This document shows, one piece after another, positions 39,160 to 46,619 of a stretch of DNA of 60,642 nucleotides. Every line of letters begins with the position of its first letter. The first letter of the stretch is position 1. The DNA is from a virus. The stretch spans positions 1 to 60,642 of the IMG/VR virus record IMGVR_UViG_3300031673_000043; one strand, 5' to 3'. A program made the position numbers and the translations under genes. The notes under the pieces are model-generated. The model ran no database searches. It saw only the letters and a program-made list of their open reading frames with translations, and had not been told where the DNA came from.

Positions 39160-39717
39160 TTAGTGTGAGAGAGTATTGATTGCTTCACAGTATAGGACCG
39201 CGTCCGGCTGTGAAGTCAAGGGAAACTTTGCGAACAGGACCTGCTGCCCTCTCGGTGTGTCGAAGATGTCATCCTGCCCTGTAGGGATCTGGAGCATCCT
39301 CTCATCCGAGCACACCGGTTGCAGATCACACTTCTGAATGATGAAGAGTTCATCACTCTCGATCTGCAGGGTGTCCCCTCGCTCTATGTAAGTCATCAGG
39401 ATCGAGCTCCGATCAGACCAGAACGAGGTCCCACCGGTCGATGTGATGACGAAGCCGAAGTACTTGAAAGCTCCATCTCGTTCCATCTGTCTGAACACTT
39501 CACCGAAGTTGTCAGGGAGCTGGGCACGCGCTGCCTCAGGCATTGCTGACAGAGGCCTGGTGTAATAGTAGTAGACAATCACGTCACCAGGTTGAGCGGT
39601 CCAGATGCTCCAGCCCTCTCCGTTGTAGAGTGGTTTGTTCAGGATCTCGACCTTGCCGTCCTTGCATCCACAGGACACGAAGCAGAGGACTAGGGTGAGC
39701 AGGATGAGTGTCTTCAT
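39160..39717 (-). CDS. Putative lipoprotein
   Basis: This 185-residue protein starts with a short signal ending in a lipobox-like FVSC (residues 13-16) followed by Gly-Cys-Lys-Asp. It would be lipidated and held at the inner or outer membrane. The mature part is mixed alpha/beta with no recognised motif (EGWSIWTAQPGDVIVYYYYT). In phages, membrane lipoproteins of this size often block superinfection, but that is not shown here. Confidence 0.75.
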   Translation of the reverse strand: MKTLILLTLVLCFVSCGCKDGKVEILNKPLYNGEGWSIWTAQPGDVIVYYYYTRPLSAMPEAARAQLPDNFGEVFRQMERDGAFKYFGFVITSTGGTSFWSDRSSILMTYIERGDTLQIESDELFIIQKCDLQPVCSDERMLQIPTGQDDIFDTPRGQQVLFAKFPLTSQPDAVLYCEAINTLSH

Positions 39718-39787
39718 AGTGAGTCTCCTTGTAGTTGTGGGAGCTGAGTGCTGAGGGGACTACACCCAGCTCCCGGACCAGGCACGT

Positions 39788-40042
39788 CTACCGTGAGCTC
39801 ATCTCTATCGGTAGGGATCTTGCTGCATCTACGGCCTGGGTTCTCTTGTGACGTTCAACGAGAGCCTGGAGCTCCCGGTATCTCTTGAGATCTCGAGCCT
39901 CAATCTTGAGACGCTGGTAGATTGCCCGTGCACTGCTCTTCGGGTAGACTCGAGATCCCATACCGTTCCAGGTGAGCTTGCTCTTCTTGTCCGCAAGGAT
40001 CGAGGCTGCTCTCCTGAGGATCTTTGACTTCGTTCTGTTCAT
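39788..40042 (-). CDS. Small basic protein
   Basis: This 84-residue protein is Arg/Lys-rich and helical (MNRTKSKILRRAASILADKK; LKIEARDLKRYRELQALVER). It has no cysteine and no membrane segment. Strong positive charge suggests nucleic-acid binding. It is the first gene of the minus-strand island, about 85 bases downstream of a plausible promoter. It might regulate the island or act at the adjacent origin-like region. Confidence 0.66.
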   Translation of the reverse strand: MNRTKSKILRRAASILADKKSKLTWNGMGSRVYPKSSARAIYQRLKIEARDLKRYRELQALVERHKRTQAVDAARSLPIEMSSR

Positions 40043-40126
40043 GAAGGTCCCCTCAGTTCAATGGTGGACTGCCCGGTGCTCTTAACAATGGGACCACCGA
40101 GCAGCCCTCTTCAGATGTTCCCTTCA

Positions 40127-40156
40127 ATACTACCTGAGTGCTCGGATCCATGTCAA
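40127..40156 (-). promoter_or_regulatory. Promoter of the secreted-protein island
   Basis: On the minus strand TTGACA (40156-40151), an 18-base spacer, then TAGTAT (40132-40127). The -35 is perfect and the -10 matches four of six. It faces the 84-residue basic gene about 85 bases away. Confidence 0.5.
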
Positions 40157-40419
40157 GCACAATTTGACATAATCGAAAACCGGGGACAGGGATCTTGATC
40201 GAACGGATCCACAGGAGCGCATCTCGAGCACCGGATCCAGTAGGTGACTAGGTGCACGGAACGAGCGAGGGAGTGCAGGATCCAGGAGGGGAGGTGCAAG
40301 TTCGGGAGGGAGGTGCTTGTCTAGAGGTCTCAGGCCTGCCCTCAGGCCTCATCTGCTCACTTCTCACCCCTGTCTGAACTCGGGTGTCTCAACTCAGCAG
40401 TGCAACACACTCACTCAAC

Positions 40420-40646
40420 GTCCACTTATGTATATATTATTATTATATAAGTGTTTATGTCTATATGTATAGGGTCCACTTATGGTCCACTTATGGACAT
40501 GCGTCCACTTATGTATAAGTGCATAGGGGACAGTGGGTTGCAAGGTTGTCTCCATAATTTCCCATAATTGGACGTTGAAAAGTGTCTATTTGAGTGAGCT
40601 AAGTTGTTGTCAATGTCAATATTACTCATAAGTGGCATAAGTGGAC
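40420..40646. repeat. Iteron cluster and AT-rich stretch; candidate replication origin
   Basis: GTCCACTTATG occurs at 40420-40430, 40474-40484, 40485-40495 (adjacent) and 40503-40513. Inverted copies lie at 40627-40635 (partial) and 40636-40646. CACTTAT-GT-ATAAGTG at 40506-40521 is a perfect inverted repeat. An AT-rich stretch (40430-40471) could be a DNA unwinding element. These sit in the longest noncoding region (40043-40773). The rest of that region (40157-40419) holds only a TTTGACATAATCGA box at 40163-40176 and no gene. Iterons plus AT-rich DNA are typical of origins or partition sites. Confidence 0.55.
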
Positions 40647-40701
40647 GTGTGTGAACAATGCCGATAGTTAGGAAGATCAGCGCTCGGGCTCATTTTAGGT
40701 G

Positions 40702-40731
40702 TTGACAGTCAAGCGCTCAATATTATATAAT
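40702..40731 (+). promoter_or_regulatory. Strong sigma-70-type promoter of the small-gene operon
   Basis: TTGACA (40702-40707), 18-base spacer, TATAAT (40726-40731), then CGA. Both hexamers are perfect. It lies 43 bases upstream of ATG 40774 and is well placed to drive the operon that runs to 49027. Confidence 0.85.
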
Positions 40732-40773
40732 CGAAAAATACATTTTACTCTGAACAGATTGAGGAGGGACCAC

Positions 40774-40914
40774 ATGTCAGATAAACAGACTTCACTTGCT
40801 CAGAGATTGCATGAGACCGCTGCTGCAGTCGAGGCTGGGAAGTACGGCACGGGTGATGGTGTAGATCTGGACGCGGTCAATGATGATCTTGATGAGATCT
40901 TCGATGAACTATAG
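40774..40914 (+). CDS. Hypothetical 46-residue acidic protein
   Basis: This short protein (MSDKQTSLAQRLHETAAAVE, then an Asp-rich end) starts at ATG 40774 with GAGGAGGG upstream. The longer frame from 40699 would span the promoter and is rejected. It is the first gene of the operon, soluble, with no motif. It could be a translational leader or a small regulator. Confidence 0.62.
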   Translation: MSDKQTSLAQRLHETAAAVEAGKYGTGDGVDLDAVNDDLDEIFDEL

Positions 40915-40925
40915 GGGGGACCACG

Positions 40926-41171
40926 GTGAAAATACATCTGAGAAAACACAAGCATGGAGAGGAAGCGTCACCACTGGGCAGTGTCCATGCTGTGAGGATT
41001 GAGACTCAGAGTGGTGTTGTCTGGATCCAGGAAGGGAATGTCAATGGGATCAGGATCACTGCTCAAGAAGGGAAGCTCTGTTGCATACCAGTAGATCTTA
41101 ACATGGTTGAGCTGGTTGTTCTCGGTGAGGGGTATGAGATCATGCACGAGTCGGAGAGTGATGGAGGATAG
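40926..41171 (+). CDS. Hypothetical small protein
   Basis: This 81-residue protein begins at GTG 40926 after a G-rich ribosome site (GGGGGGACCACG). The sequence is beta-type with one Cys pair (KLCCIPVDLNMVELVVLG) and an acidic end (HESESDGG). It lies 11 bases after the previous gene. No family recognised. Confidence 0.65.
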   Translation: MKIHLRKHKHGEEASPLGSVHAVRIETQSGVVWIQEGNVNGIRITAQEGKLCCIPVDLNMVELVVLGEGYEIMHESESDGG

Positions 41172-41223
41172 AATGGGACAGTTCAACTGGACGGGGAAGA
41201 CTTCATAAGGGAAGGACATCACG

Positions 41224-41376
41224 GTGCTCTTTGACTACCAGGGTGTCTTCTCCGGTGCAGTGAAGATCCACATCGAGGAGCAGGGATCTCCTACCAGACG
41301 GGTTGTGATACCTGCAGCAGCGCTGGGAAAATTTATTGTTCATGTACTTGAGGAGAGTGACTCTAATGAGAGATGA
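41224..41376 (+). CDS. Hypothetical 50-residue protein, GTG start
   Basis: A GTG at 41224, with AAGG eight bases upstream, opens a 50-codon frame (LFDYQGVFSGAVKIHIEEQG, then TRRVVIPAAALGKFIVHVLE) that overlaps the next gene by 11 bases. Composition is protein-like with alternating beta pattern, and the overlap style fits the operon. The reading is real only by these signs; no function is visible. Confidence 0.5.
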   Translation: MLFDYQGVFSGAVKIHIEEQGSPTRRVVIPAAALGKFIVHVLEESDSNER

Positions 41377-41824
41377 CTACCGATGGATTCTACAGCAGGC
41401 AGGGGAGCATCCTAGGTTCACTGACAATGCAGAGGACTATCTCAGAGGGATCCTACTTGAAGCAGAGGGACGTGCTGAGGACATACCTACAGAGATGAAG
41501 GTCAGAGAGGTCTTGTTGCCGTCTCCTCTGGATGAGCTTCCTGGGGATCAGCGTGAAGTGATCCGAGCTATTGTCAGGGAACGTCTCGAGAAGGAGCGTC
41601 AGAGATATGAACGGGCAATGCTTGCAGTGCTCGGTGGGAAACTCGAGAAGGCAATCAATATCCTGGTGAAGTATGAGGGTCCTGAGTGCAAGTTCATTGA
41701 GCTCGAGGATGACTCCGGTGCAGGCCTCTCTATGGGACAACACACCCAGGATCCAAAACACCCAGAGCTCACGCGGATCCGTATCACTGCAGCGAACATC
41801 ATAAACATGGAGAACATGTCATGA
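41366..41824 (+). CDS. Hypothetical protein (tandem paralogue 1)
   Basis: This 152-residue protein opens MRDDYRWILQQAGEHPRFTD and ends IRITAANIINMENMS, both closely matched by the next gene (MRADYTQILELVRGHPGIPD; LRITALDIVNLESTS). It is a helical protein with a charged middle. The two are tandem duplicates. ATG 41366 has GAGGAG ten bases upstream. Paralogous pairs in phage operons often mean an adaptive role against host proteins, but nothing direct shows it. Confidence 0.7.
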   Translation: MRDDYRWILQQAGEHPRFTDNAEDYLRGILLEAEGRAEDIPTEMKVREVLLPSPLDELPGDQREVIRAIVRERLEKERQRYERAMLAVLGGKLEKAINILVKYEGPECKFIELEDDSGAGLSMGQHTQDPKHPELTRIRITAANIINMENMS

Positions 41825-42222
41825 GAGCAGACTACACTCAGATCCTCGAGCTAGTACGGGGACACCCAGGGATCCCTGACAAGTACACCAGGCACGTTGA
41901 GAAGATCCTCCTCGACACGGAGCAGCAGTTCCCCGAGGTAGTGCTCAGTGAGACCGAGCCTGGTGGAGTGGAGGGCCTAGTCAATCTTGTTCTGGGGAGA
42001 GTGATCCGGGACGCTATGCTCAAGGCGCTCACTGAGAGCCTCAACAATGCAATCAATATCGTTCTCTTCAAGGCAGGATTTGAGACACACTTCGAGGAGA
42101 TCGAGAACGACAAGGGAGAGGGGATCAAGATTGGTGAGCGGATCGAGGATCCAGCCTACAAGGGAGTGGTGAAGCTCAGGATCACTGCACTGGACATTGT
42201 CAATCTGGAGAGCACGTCATGA
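41821..42222 (+). CDS. Hypothetical protein (tandem paralogue 2)
   Basis: This 133-residue protein is related to the preceding gene across most of its length, with shared N- and C-terminal motifs and a similar middle (ALTESLNNAINIVLFKAGFE against GGKLEKAINILVKYEGPECK). It overlaps the first paralogue by four bases (ATGA). The middle is shorter here by about 20 residues. No enzyme motif is seen in either copy. Confidence 0.7.
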   Translation: MRADYTQILELVRGHPGIPDKYTRHVEKILLDTEQQFPEVVLSETEPGGVEGLVNLVLGRVIRDAMLKALTESLNNAINIVLFKAGFETHFEEIENDKGEGIKIGERIEDPAYKGVVKLRITALDIVNLESTS

Positions 42223-42356
42223 CCATCGATCTCACCACTCGAGAGATATTACTGCTCTGGATCCTCTACACTGTCCTGGTACCATTCACTCGAGGGTTCC
42301 TGGTTCCCCTATTCATGGATGTATACTCAGCGCTCAAGAGGAAGGGGACAGGATGA
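42219..42356 (+). CDS. Small single-TM membrane protein
   Basis: This 45-residue protein (MTIDLTTREILLLWILYTVL and a second hydrophobic half FTRGFLVPLFMDVYSAL) starts and ends within four-base overlaps (ATGA) on both sides, so it is almost certainly translated. It has about one long or two short membrane helices. A small membrane protein in this position could be an antiholin, a toxin or a membrane tether. Confidence 0.62.
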   Translation: MTIDLTTREILLLWILYTVLVPFTRGFLVPLFMDVYSALKRKGTG

Positions 42357-42835
42357 CCACAGCGATGAATCACAATGAGATTGCAGCTATATGTAGAGAG
42401 CTCCTCGAGGAAGAAGGGTTCACGGATCTCAGTAGGTGGGACGGTGAGATCTATCGCTTCGCTGCTGAGTTCGCTGGGAGGGCTCTGGCACGTAAGGCTG
42501 TGAGAGAAGAGTTCCGAAGGATCTACCTCGGAGTCATCGAGAGGACCATACCGATCATAGCAAGGGAGTTCGTCAACGACACCAGGCTGATGACAGCTGA
42601 GGGGAAGTGGACTCCTGAGTCCGTGCTCCTCTGGGCTCTGATGAAGCGCCTTGCAGAGGTGACACCACACCCGGAAGGGATGGTGATCCTCAGCTCCGAG
42701 ACACGTCAACTCGAGCTGGATGTCCCTCACATACCGGAGAACGCTGCTCTCATAATACAGGTTATAGGAGAGAACAGGGTCCGCGTCACAGCAGCGGATC
42801 CTATAGTGATAGAGGAAGAGGAGAAGGAAGGATGA
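42353..42835 (+). CDS. Hypothetical acidic protein
   Basis: This 160-residue protein has a helical N-terminal two thirds (ICRELLEEEGFTDLSRWDGE; EFRRIYLGVIERTIPIIARE) and a beta C-terminus ending in a Glu run (VIEEEEKEG). It is coupled at both ends. The late RVRVTAADPI segment echoes the paralogues' RITAANI end, which hints at distant relation. No family recognised. Confidence 0.67.
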   Translation: MTTAMNHNEIAAICRELLEEEGFTDLSRWDGEIYRFAAEFAGRALARKAVREEFRRIYLGVIERTIPIIAREFVNDTRLMTAEGKWTPESVLLWALMKRLAEVTPHPEGMVILSSETRQLELDVPHIPENAALIIQVIGENRVRVTAADPIVIEEEEKEG

Positions 42836-43047
42836 CCGTCTACAGTAAGTCAGCTACAGCCGAACAGTCCCAGCTCATGAAGGAGTTCGAGGAGCTCACG
42901 GGGTTCGAGTTCCTGCACCAGACCGCTCTCGACTTAGGTGAGATGACGTTCGATGATACCTGGAGACTCAATCTGCAGTGGTATCGAGACCACATCCAGG
43001 AAGTCACTAGGTCAGTAGAGGATCTTTATACACCGGAGGAGGCATGA
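42832..43047 (+). CDS. Hypothetical small acidic protein
   Basis: This 71-residue helical soluble protein (AEQSQLMKEFEELTGFEFLH; YRDHIQEVTRSVEDLYTP) overlaps both neighbours by four bases. It has no cysteine and no membrane segment. Unknown function. Confidence 0.65.
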   Translation: MTVYSKSATAEQSQLMKEFEELTGFEFLHQTALDLGEMTFDDTWRLNLQWYRDHIQEVTRSVEDLYTPEEA

Positions 43048-43268
43048 GCAGAGGAGCTCTACATCCATCAACTCACTGGTTGACCTGCAGGCACCAGATC
43101 TGCCGGAACGGGTTCGACTATCAGATGCCATGTGACGTGCTGAAGGAGATGCCGGGAGGAAGGGTCAAGGTCCGCGTCTATGGCAACAGGTACTGGGGAG
43201 GATCTCGCTCGAGGATCCGCTATGTCTCGAAGTACAGAGTCAAGGAGAGGAAGAGCCTGCTTGAATAA
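43044..43268 (+). CDS. Hypothetical small basic protein
   Basis: This 74-residue protein is Arg/Tyr/Gly-rich (RVKVRVYGNRYWGGSRSRIR) with three cysteines (TCRHQICRNGF, MPC) that might bind metal. Strong positive charge suggests nucleic-acid contact. It overlaps the previous stop by four bases. I do not recognise it. Confidence 0.64.
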   Translation: MSRGALHPSTHWLTCRHQICRNGFDYQMPCDVLKEMPGGRVKVRVYGNRYWGGSRSRIRYVSKYRVKERKSLLE

Positions 43269-43277
43269 GGAGACCAC

Positions 43278-43601
43278 ATGAACAAAGGAGTCCGATACCC
43301 GGAACACGAGAAGATTGCAAGGCTGGACGGAACGAACAACCGGATCGGTGAGTTCCTCGAATGGTTGAGGGACGTGCATCACGTTCAACTACCGAAGTCG
43401 ATCTCAGATCTACTCGCTGACTACTATGAGATCGACCTCGACAAGCTCGATGAGGAGAAGCAGCACCTGCTCAAGGTGCAGCGCCGTCTCCCTGTGTTCG
43501 ATGACATCGAGAAGGACATTGTTACTGTCCGAGGTGTAGGAGAGGCAGACGCTCCTGACCGTTCACGGTTCGGAGGTGAGCAGGATGAGCAGCACTCCTG
43601 A
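43278..43601 (+). CDS. Hypothetical protein
   Basis: This 107-residue protein opens with a loop region and a helix (NRIGEFLEWLRDVHHVQLPK), followed by a helical segment with a YEIDLDKLDEEKQHLLK motif that recurs in many phage genomes as a conserved hypothetical. It starts after AAGGAGACCAC. The last 15 residues overlap the next gene. No activity can be assigned. Confidence 0.68.
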   Translation: MNKGVRYPEHEKIARLDGTNNRIGEFLEWLRDVHHVQLPKSISDLLADYYEIDLDKLDEEKQHLLKVQRRLPVFDDIEKDIVTVRGVGEADAPDRSRFGGEQDEQHS

Positions 43602-43779
43602 GAGCATGGTATGTGCAGCAGCGTCCATCACGGTCGATGGTGTCACTACTACCTTCACCTCTACGATAGGGTGCAAACCAGGCCGAGAGAGTCTCATGCT
43701 CGACATAGCCTGGAGGAAGACCATGATCCAGTTCAACGAGGATCTGGACGGAGCGAAGGAGACGGAGGAGAAGACATGA
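43585..43779 (+). CDS. Hypothetical small protein
   Basis: This 64-residue protein begins at ATG 43585 with GGAGG eight bases upstream; a GTG at 43576 is an alternative. It is beta-type at first (SITVDGVTTTFTSTIG), then helical and acidic. It overlaps both neighbours, by 17 and four bases. No recognised family. Confidence 0.58.
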   Translation: MSSTPESMVCAAASITVDGVTTTFTSTIGCKPGRESLMLDIAWRKTMIQFNEDLDGAKETEEKT

Positions 43780-44042
43780 GATGGTGGAGAGAGCTCAGAG
43801 ATCCCGCGCTGAAGTGCAAGCGCTTAGGACATAAATACAGAGAAGGATCCAGGAGGATCCGGCGTGAGACACATGAGTTTCGCTCCGTCTGCATAGACTA
43901 TGAGCAGCGCTTCAAGGAGTGCTCCCGTTGCGGACACTGGCAACTGCTCGAGGAGCGAGAGCTCGACAGGTACACCGGAGTCTCCATGCCGTCCTCCTGG
44001 TGGGATGAGATGAGGGAGAACGGGTTCATCGTAGTCAGATAG
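43776..44042 (+). CDS. Small zinc-binding-like protein
   Basis: This 88-residue protein is Arg/Trp-rich (MRWWRELRDPALKCKRLGHK) and has a Cys-x2-Cys knuckle (KECSRCGHWQL) with other Cys and His nearby (KCKRLGHKY). A single zinc site is likely. It may bind nucleic acid. Coupled to the previous gene (ATGA) and nine bases before the exonuclease gene. Confidence 0.66.
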   Translation: MRWWRELRDPALKCKRLGHKYREGSRRIRRETHEFRSVCIDYEQRFKECSRCGHWQLLEERELDRYTGVSMPSSWWDEMRENGFIVVR

Positions 44043-44050
44043 GAGACACA

Positions 44051-44632
44051 ATGAAGCACGTCATGCTAGACATCGAGACAATGAGCAGGAGACCGAACGC
44101 TGCAATCGTATCAATCGGCGCTGTACCATTCAACTCTGCCGGTCAGATTGCAGCACCGGTCTCCCTCTTCTACCATACCATCCACTTGAAGAGCTGTGAG
44201 CAGGCTGGTCTCCACATAGGAGCAGAGACGGTGGACTGGTGGATGCACCAGGACACGAAGGCACGTCTTGAGCTCCACATGAACTGTCAGGAGATCGGAC
44301 TGGTCCTCGACCGCTTTACGCTCTTCCTAGAGGACATCAAGAAGAAGGAGAGCTGTGAGCCCTTCATCTGGGGACGCGGACCAGGCTTCGACAACGTCAT
44401 CCTCCGTGAGGCTTACCGTACTATGGGAAAGCCCTGTCCCTGGAACTTCAGGAAGGATCGGTGCATGAGGACACTCGAGCTGATCTATGCAGCCCAGGGA
44501 CATAGTGTCTCTGACGTGCACCGCGAGCTCGAGAACATGGAGGACAGGGTAGAGCACCACGCTCTGCATGACGCTATGTTCCAGGCCGGTGTCACTTCAC
44601 TCATGCTGAAGGATCTGGAGGTCAGTATATGA
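44051..44632 (+). CDS. DEDDh 3'-5' exonuclease (RNase T / DnaQ type)
   Basis: This 193-residue enzyme shows all three Exo motifs. Exo I is VMLDIETMS (Asp and Glu), Exo II is GPGFDNVILREAY (Asp), and Exo III is HHALHDAMFQ (His and Asp). The SIGAVPF segment after motif I is also typical. The nuclease acts on 3' ends of DNA or RNA; the short single-domain form resembles phage exoribonuclease-like proteins. It is the only clear enzyme in the small-gene operon. Substrate unproven. Confidence 0.87.
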   Translation: MKHVMLDIETMSRRPNAAIVSIGAVPFNSAGQIAAPVSLFYHTIHLKSCEQAGLHIGAETVDWWMHQDTKARLELHMNCQEIGLVLDRFTLFLEDIKKKESCEPFIWGRGPGFDNVILREAYRTMGKPCPWNFRKDRCMRTLELIYAAQGHSVSDVHRELENMEDRVEHHALHDAMFQAGVTSLMLKDLEVSI

Positions 44633-44745
44633 ACGAGCCTATCTACTGGGATCCACACAAGGAGCGCTATGTCACCGGCAAGTGTTATGGTGAAGGATCC
44701 TTCAACAACCGTCCGCGTGATTGTGTCGAGGAAGACGAAGAGTGA
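44629..44745 (+). CDS. Hypothetical 38-residue protein
   Basis: This short frame (NEPIYWDPHKERYVTGKCYG, then acidic tail) is coupled by ATGA to the exonuclease stop and by GTGA to the next start. Double coupling and protein-like sequence support translation. Two cysteines could bind metal or partner. Unknown function. Confidence 0.5.
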   Translation: MNEPIYWDPHKERYVTGKCYGEGSFNNRPRDCVEEDEE

Positions 44746-44972
44746 AGTGCACGGACGGACAAGGCCGGAAGTGTGAGCGGACTGCAGAGTACATGCTCCA
44801 TGATGGGAACGTGAAGATCCCCGGAGGAGGTATGTGTGAGGAGCACGCGCTCGAGTGCCTGCAGGAGTACGCTGACAAACTAGATCTACACTGGCAGGGG
44901 ATCCCTATCGATGAGTACGGGAAGAGAGCCCGAGGGAAGAGGATCCTCAGAGCAACAAGGAAGACCGGATGA
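44742..44972 (+). CDS. Hypothetical small protein, GTG start
   Basis: This 76-residue protein starts at GTG 44742 overlapping the upstream stop. It has a Cys/His set (VKCTDGQGRKC; MCEEHALECLQE) suitable for one zinc site, and a basic C-terminus. It is coupled to the next gene by ATGA. No family recognised. Confidence 0.6.
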   Translation: MKCTDGQGRKCERTAEYMLHDGNVKIPGGGMCEEHALECLQEYADKLDLHWQGIPIDEYGKRARGKRILRATRKTG

Positions 44973-45121
44973 CTGTATTGACACACTTGGGAGCCTTCGT
45001 CCTGGGGCTGTTCGTTGCAAGGTACGTCCTGCTCCGGCGCTGGGCGAAGATCGAGAGCGACATCGAGGATCTCAGAGACAGGATCTACCTTGCAACCGAG
45101 CGACTGCTCGAGGAGGAGTGA
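44969..45121 (+). CDS. Small single-TM membrane protein
   Basis: This 50-residue protein has an N-terminal membrane helix (LTHLGAFVLGLFVARYVLL) followed by a charged amphipathic helix (KIESDIEDLRDRIYLATERL). It starts with ATGA overlap and ends TGATG into the next gene, so it is almost certainly real. The topology resembles small holin partners or membrane tethers. Unknown function. Confidence 0.63.
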   Translation: MTVLTHLGAFVLGLFVARYVLLRRWAKIESDIEDLRDRIYLATERLLEEE

Positions 45122-45354
45122 TGCCGAAGCAGGAAGTCTACACGTGTGACATCTGCAAGAAGAGCGCTCCGATCTCTCATGCCGATGCAGCGGACTACAT
45201 GGTCCTCCACGGAACGAAGGTCAAGAAGACCTGGAGGAAAACGAAGCCGAAGGATGAGGGAGCTGACTTCCATAGGACTCTCTGCCCGAGGTGCATGGAC
45301 ACCACAGAGCAGATCCTCGAAGCGCTGACGAAGAACATGGAAGGGAGCGAGTGA
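45121..45354 (+). CDS. Small zinc-ribbon protein
   Basis: This 77-residue protein has two Cys pairs (TCDICKKSA and LCPRCMDTT) separated by about 45 residues, including a Lys-rich loop. The pattern is a treble-clef or zinc-ribbon adaptor. It overlaps the previous stop by one base (TGATG). Several genes in this operon have this kind of cluster. Confidence 0.7.
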   Translation: MPKQEVYTCDICKKSAPISHADAADYMVLHGTKVKKTWRKTKPKDEGADFHRTLCPRCMDTTEQILEALTKNMEGSE

Positions 45355-45407
45355 CCGGCGTATTGCCAACACGTGAGGACGCTCGCTCCCGAACAAAGGA
45401 GACACCG

Positions 45408-46010
45408 ATGGAAGAGAAGATGCAACCGAAGACCAGCAGAGAAGGGGTGACCGAGGAGGATGTCAACCGAGTCTATGATACCTTCTGGAAGCCTATCCTC
45501 GAGACAAACCCGGATGAGGGACAACGAGTGCAGCGGGGAGTCACCGACTTCAGCATCACCCAGGCGAAGAAGGAACTCTATGACTTCTGGGTTCTGATGC
45601 AGAACGTCCCTCAGGTCTACAGCGCTGTCACCGGAGGCAGAGTCAGCAAACACATGACCTGCCCGTCCGCTGTGATCTCAGAGTTTGAGGACTACACCAG
45701 CGAAGTGACCAGGGAAGAGGTGAAGGAGCAGACCGAGGAGATCACCGCCGAGAAGAACCAGGCGCTCAAGGACCTCGAGCATCTCAAGAAGAACCTGGCC
45801 TCAGCTGAGCGGATTCGGGGGCAGAACACCCGGCTCCGGCGTGCAGTAAGGCAGGCACTCGCTGAGATGCCATTCCCAGTGGGGACCATGAAAATCAAGA
45901 AGGCATTGACAGACGCGCTCCACTTCAAGGTACAATCTGAGGAGAAACCTCAGGAGGAGAGCAGTGAACGAAGAGATCCACATGCCGGTGACACTCAAGG
46001 AAGCCCGTGA
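45408..46010 (+). CDS. Hypothetical coiled-coil protein
   Basis: This 200-residue protein has a globular N-terminal half (VNRVYDTFWKPILETNPDEG; ELYDFWVLMQNVPQVYSAVT) and a long charged coiled coil (about 118-160, VKEQTEEITAEKNQALKDLE). I chose ATG 45408 because AAAGGAGA precedes it; a GTG at 45351 could add 19 residues. The globular half has the look of conserved phage hypotheticals. The last 47 bases overlap the next gene. Confidence 0.67.
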   Translation: MEEKMQPKTSREGVTEEDVNRVYDTFWKPILETNPDEGQRVQRGVTDFSITQAKKELYDFWVLMQNVPQVYSAVTGGRVSKHMTCPSAVISEFEDYTSEVTREEVKEQTEEITAEKNQALKDLEHLKKNLASAERIRGQNTRLRRAVRQALAEMPFPVGTMKIKKALTDALHFKVQSEEKPQEESSERRDPHAGDTQGSP

Positions 46011-46272
46011 GCTTGAGAAGCTAGATGCAGTCTGGGACTCGATCACCACCGTTGTCGGACTGTATCACTACTTCAGGATCCTGGGAGAATCGAGGACCAG
46101 ACAGATCCTGCAGGAGCTCACAGAGAAGAAGCAGGTCCACATGCACGTCATCAAGGTGATGGAGTGCGGACGTTGTGGGATCCGGGAGACTATCGCTCCG
46201 ATCTCAGAGGGTGAAAAGTTCGCTCTCGGTATAGATAAACGGTATAGATGCTTCGCGTGCAGAACACTCTAG
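45964..46272 (+). CDS. Hypothetical protein with C-terminal zinc ribbon
   Basis: This 102-residue protein begins at GTG 45964, six bases after AGGAGG. The first 65 residues are helical, then ECGRCGIRETI and RCFACRTL form a zinc ribbon. It could be a nucleic-acid or ubiquitin-like adaptor. It ends 11 bases before the next start. Confidence 0.66.
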   Translation: MNEEIHMPVTLKEARELEKLDAVWDSITTVVGLYHYFRILGESRTRQILQELTEKKQVHMHVIKVMECGRCGIRETIAPISEGEKFALGIDKRYRCFACRTL

Positions 46273-46283
46273 GAGGCCGGATT

Positions 46284-46619
46284 GTGACAGATAAGAAGGA
46301 AGAGTACAAACTACCAGAGGACATATATGAGATCCTCTTCGATCAATACCCGAGCATGACAGAACTGCTCGAGCGTCAGATGAACTCGTTCCACAGAGGG
46401 AGGAACGCTTACTTCTCAGCACGTCAGCTCCTTCTACTGCTCAAGAAGCTCCGTGAGTCAGGGCTGCTATGGAGGCCGTGGTTCATGAAGAAGCTCCACG
46501 AGATCCAGCAGGAGAACGGGAAGGAAGGACTGATTGAGAAGTATGTCCGTGAGATTGAGAAGGAGAACGAAGAACTCAAGAAGAAACTAGCAAAGCAGGA
46601 GACCAGTGATGAGCAATAA
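46284..46619 (+). CDS. Hypothetical helical protein
   Basis: This 111-residue protein starts at GTG 46284, seven bases after GGAGG. It is helical and charged (SARQLLLLLKKLRESGLLWR; EKYVREIEKENEELKKKLAK), ending in a short coiled coil that suggests self-association. No recognised family. It overlaps the next gene by 11 bases. Confidence 0.66.
   Translation: MTDKKEEYKLPEDIYEILFDQYPSMTELLERQMNSFHRGRNAYFSARQLLLLLKKLRESGLLWRPWFMKKLHEIQQENGKEGLIEKYVREIEKENEELKKKLAKQETSDEQ

Noticed and set aside
40420-40646. CRISPR-like array
   Set aside because: The repeats are 11 bases, unevenly spaced, in both orientations, with no constant spacer length. They are iterons, not CRISPR repeats.
41172-41207. An 11-codon frame (MGQFNWTGKTS)
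   Set aside because: It is too short to support and lies between two better frames. It could only be a translational spacer.
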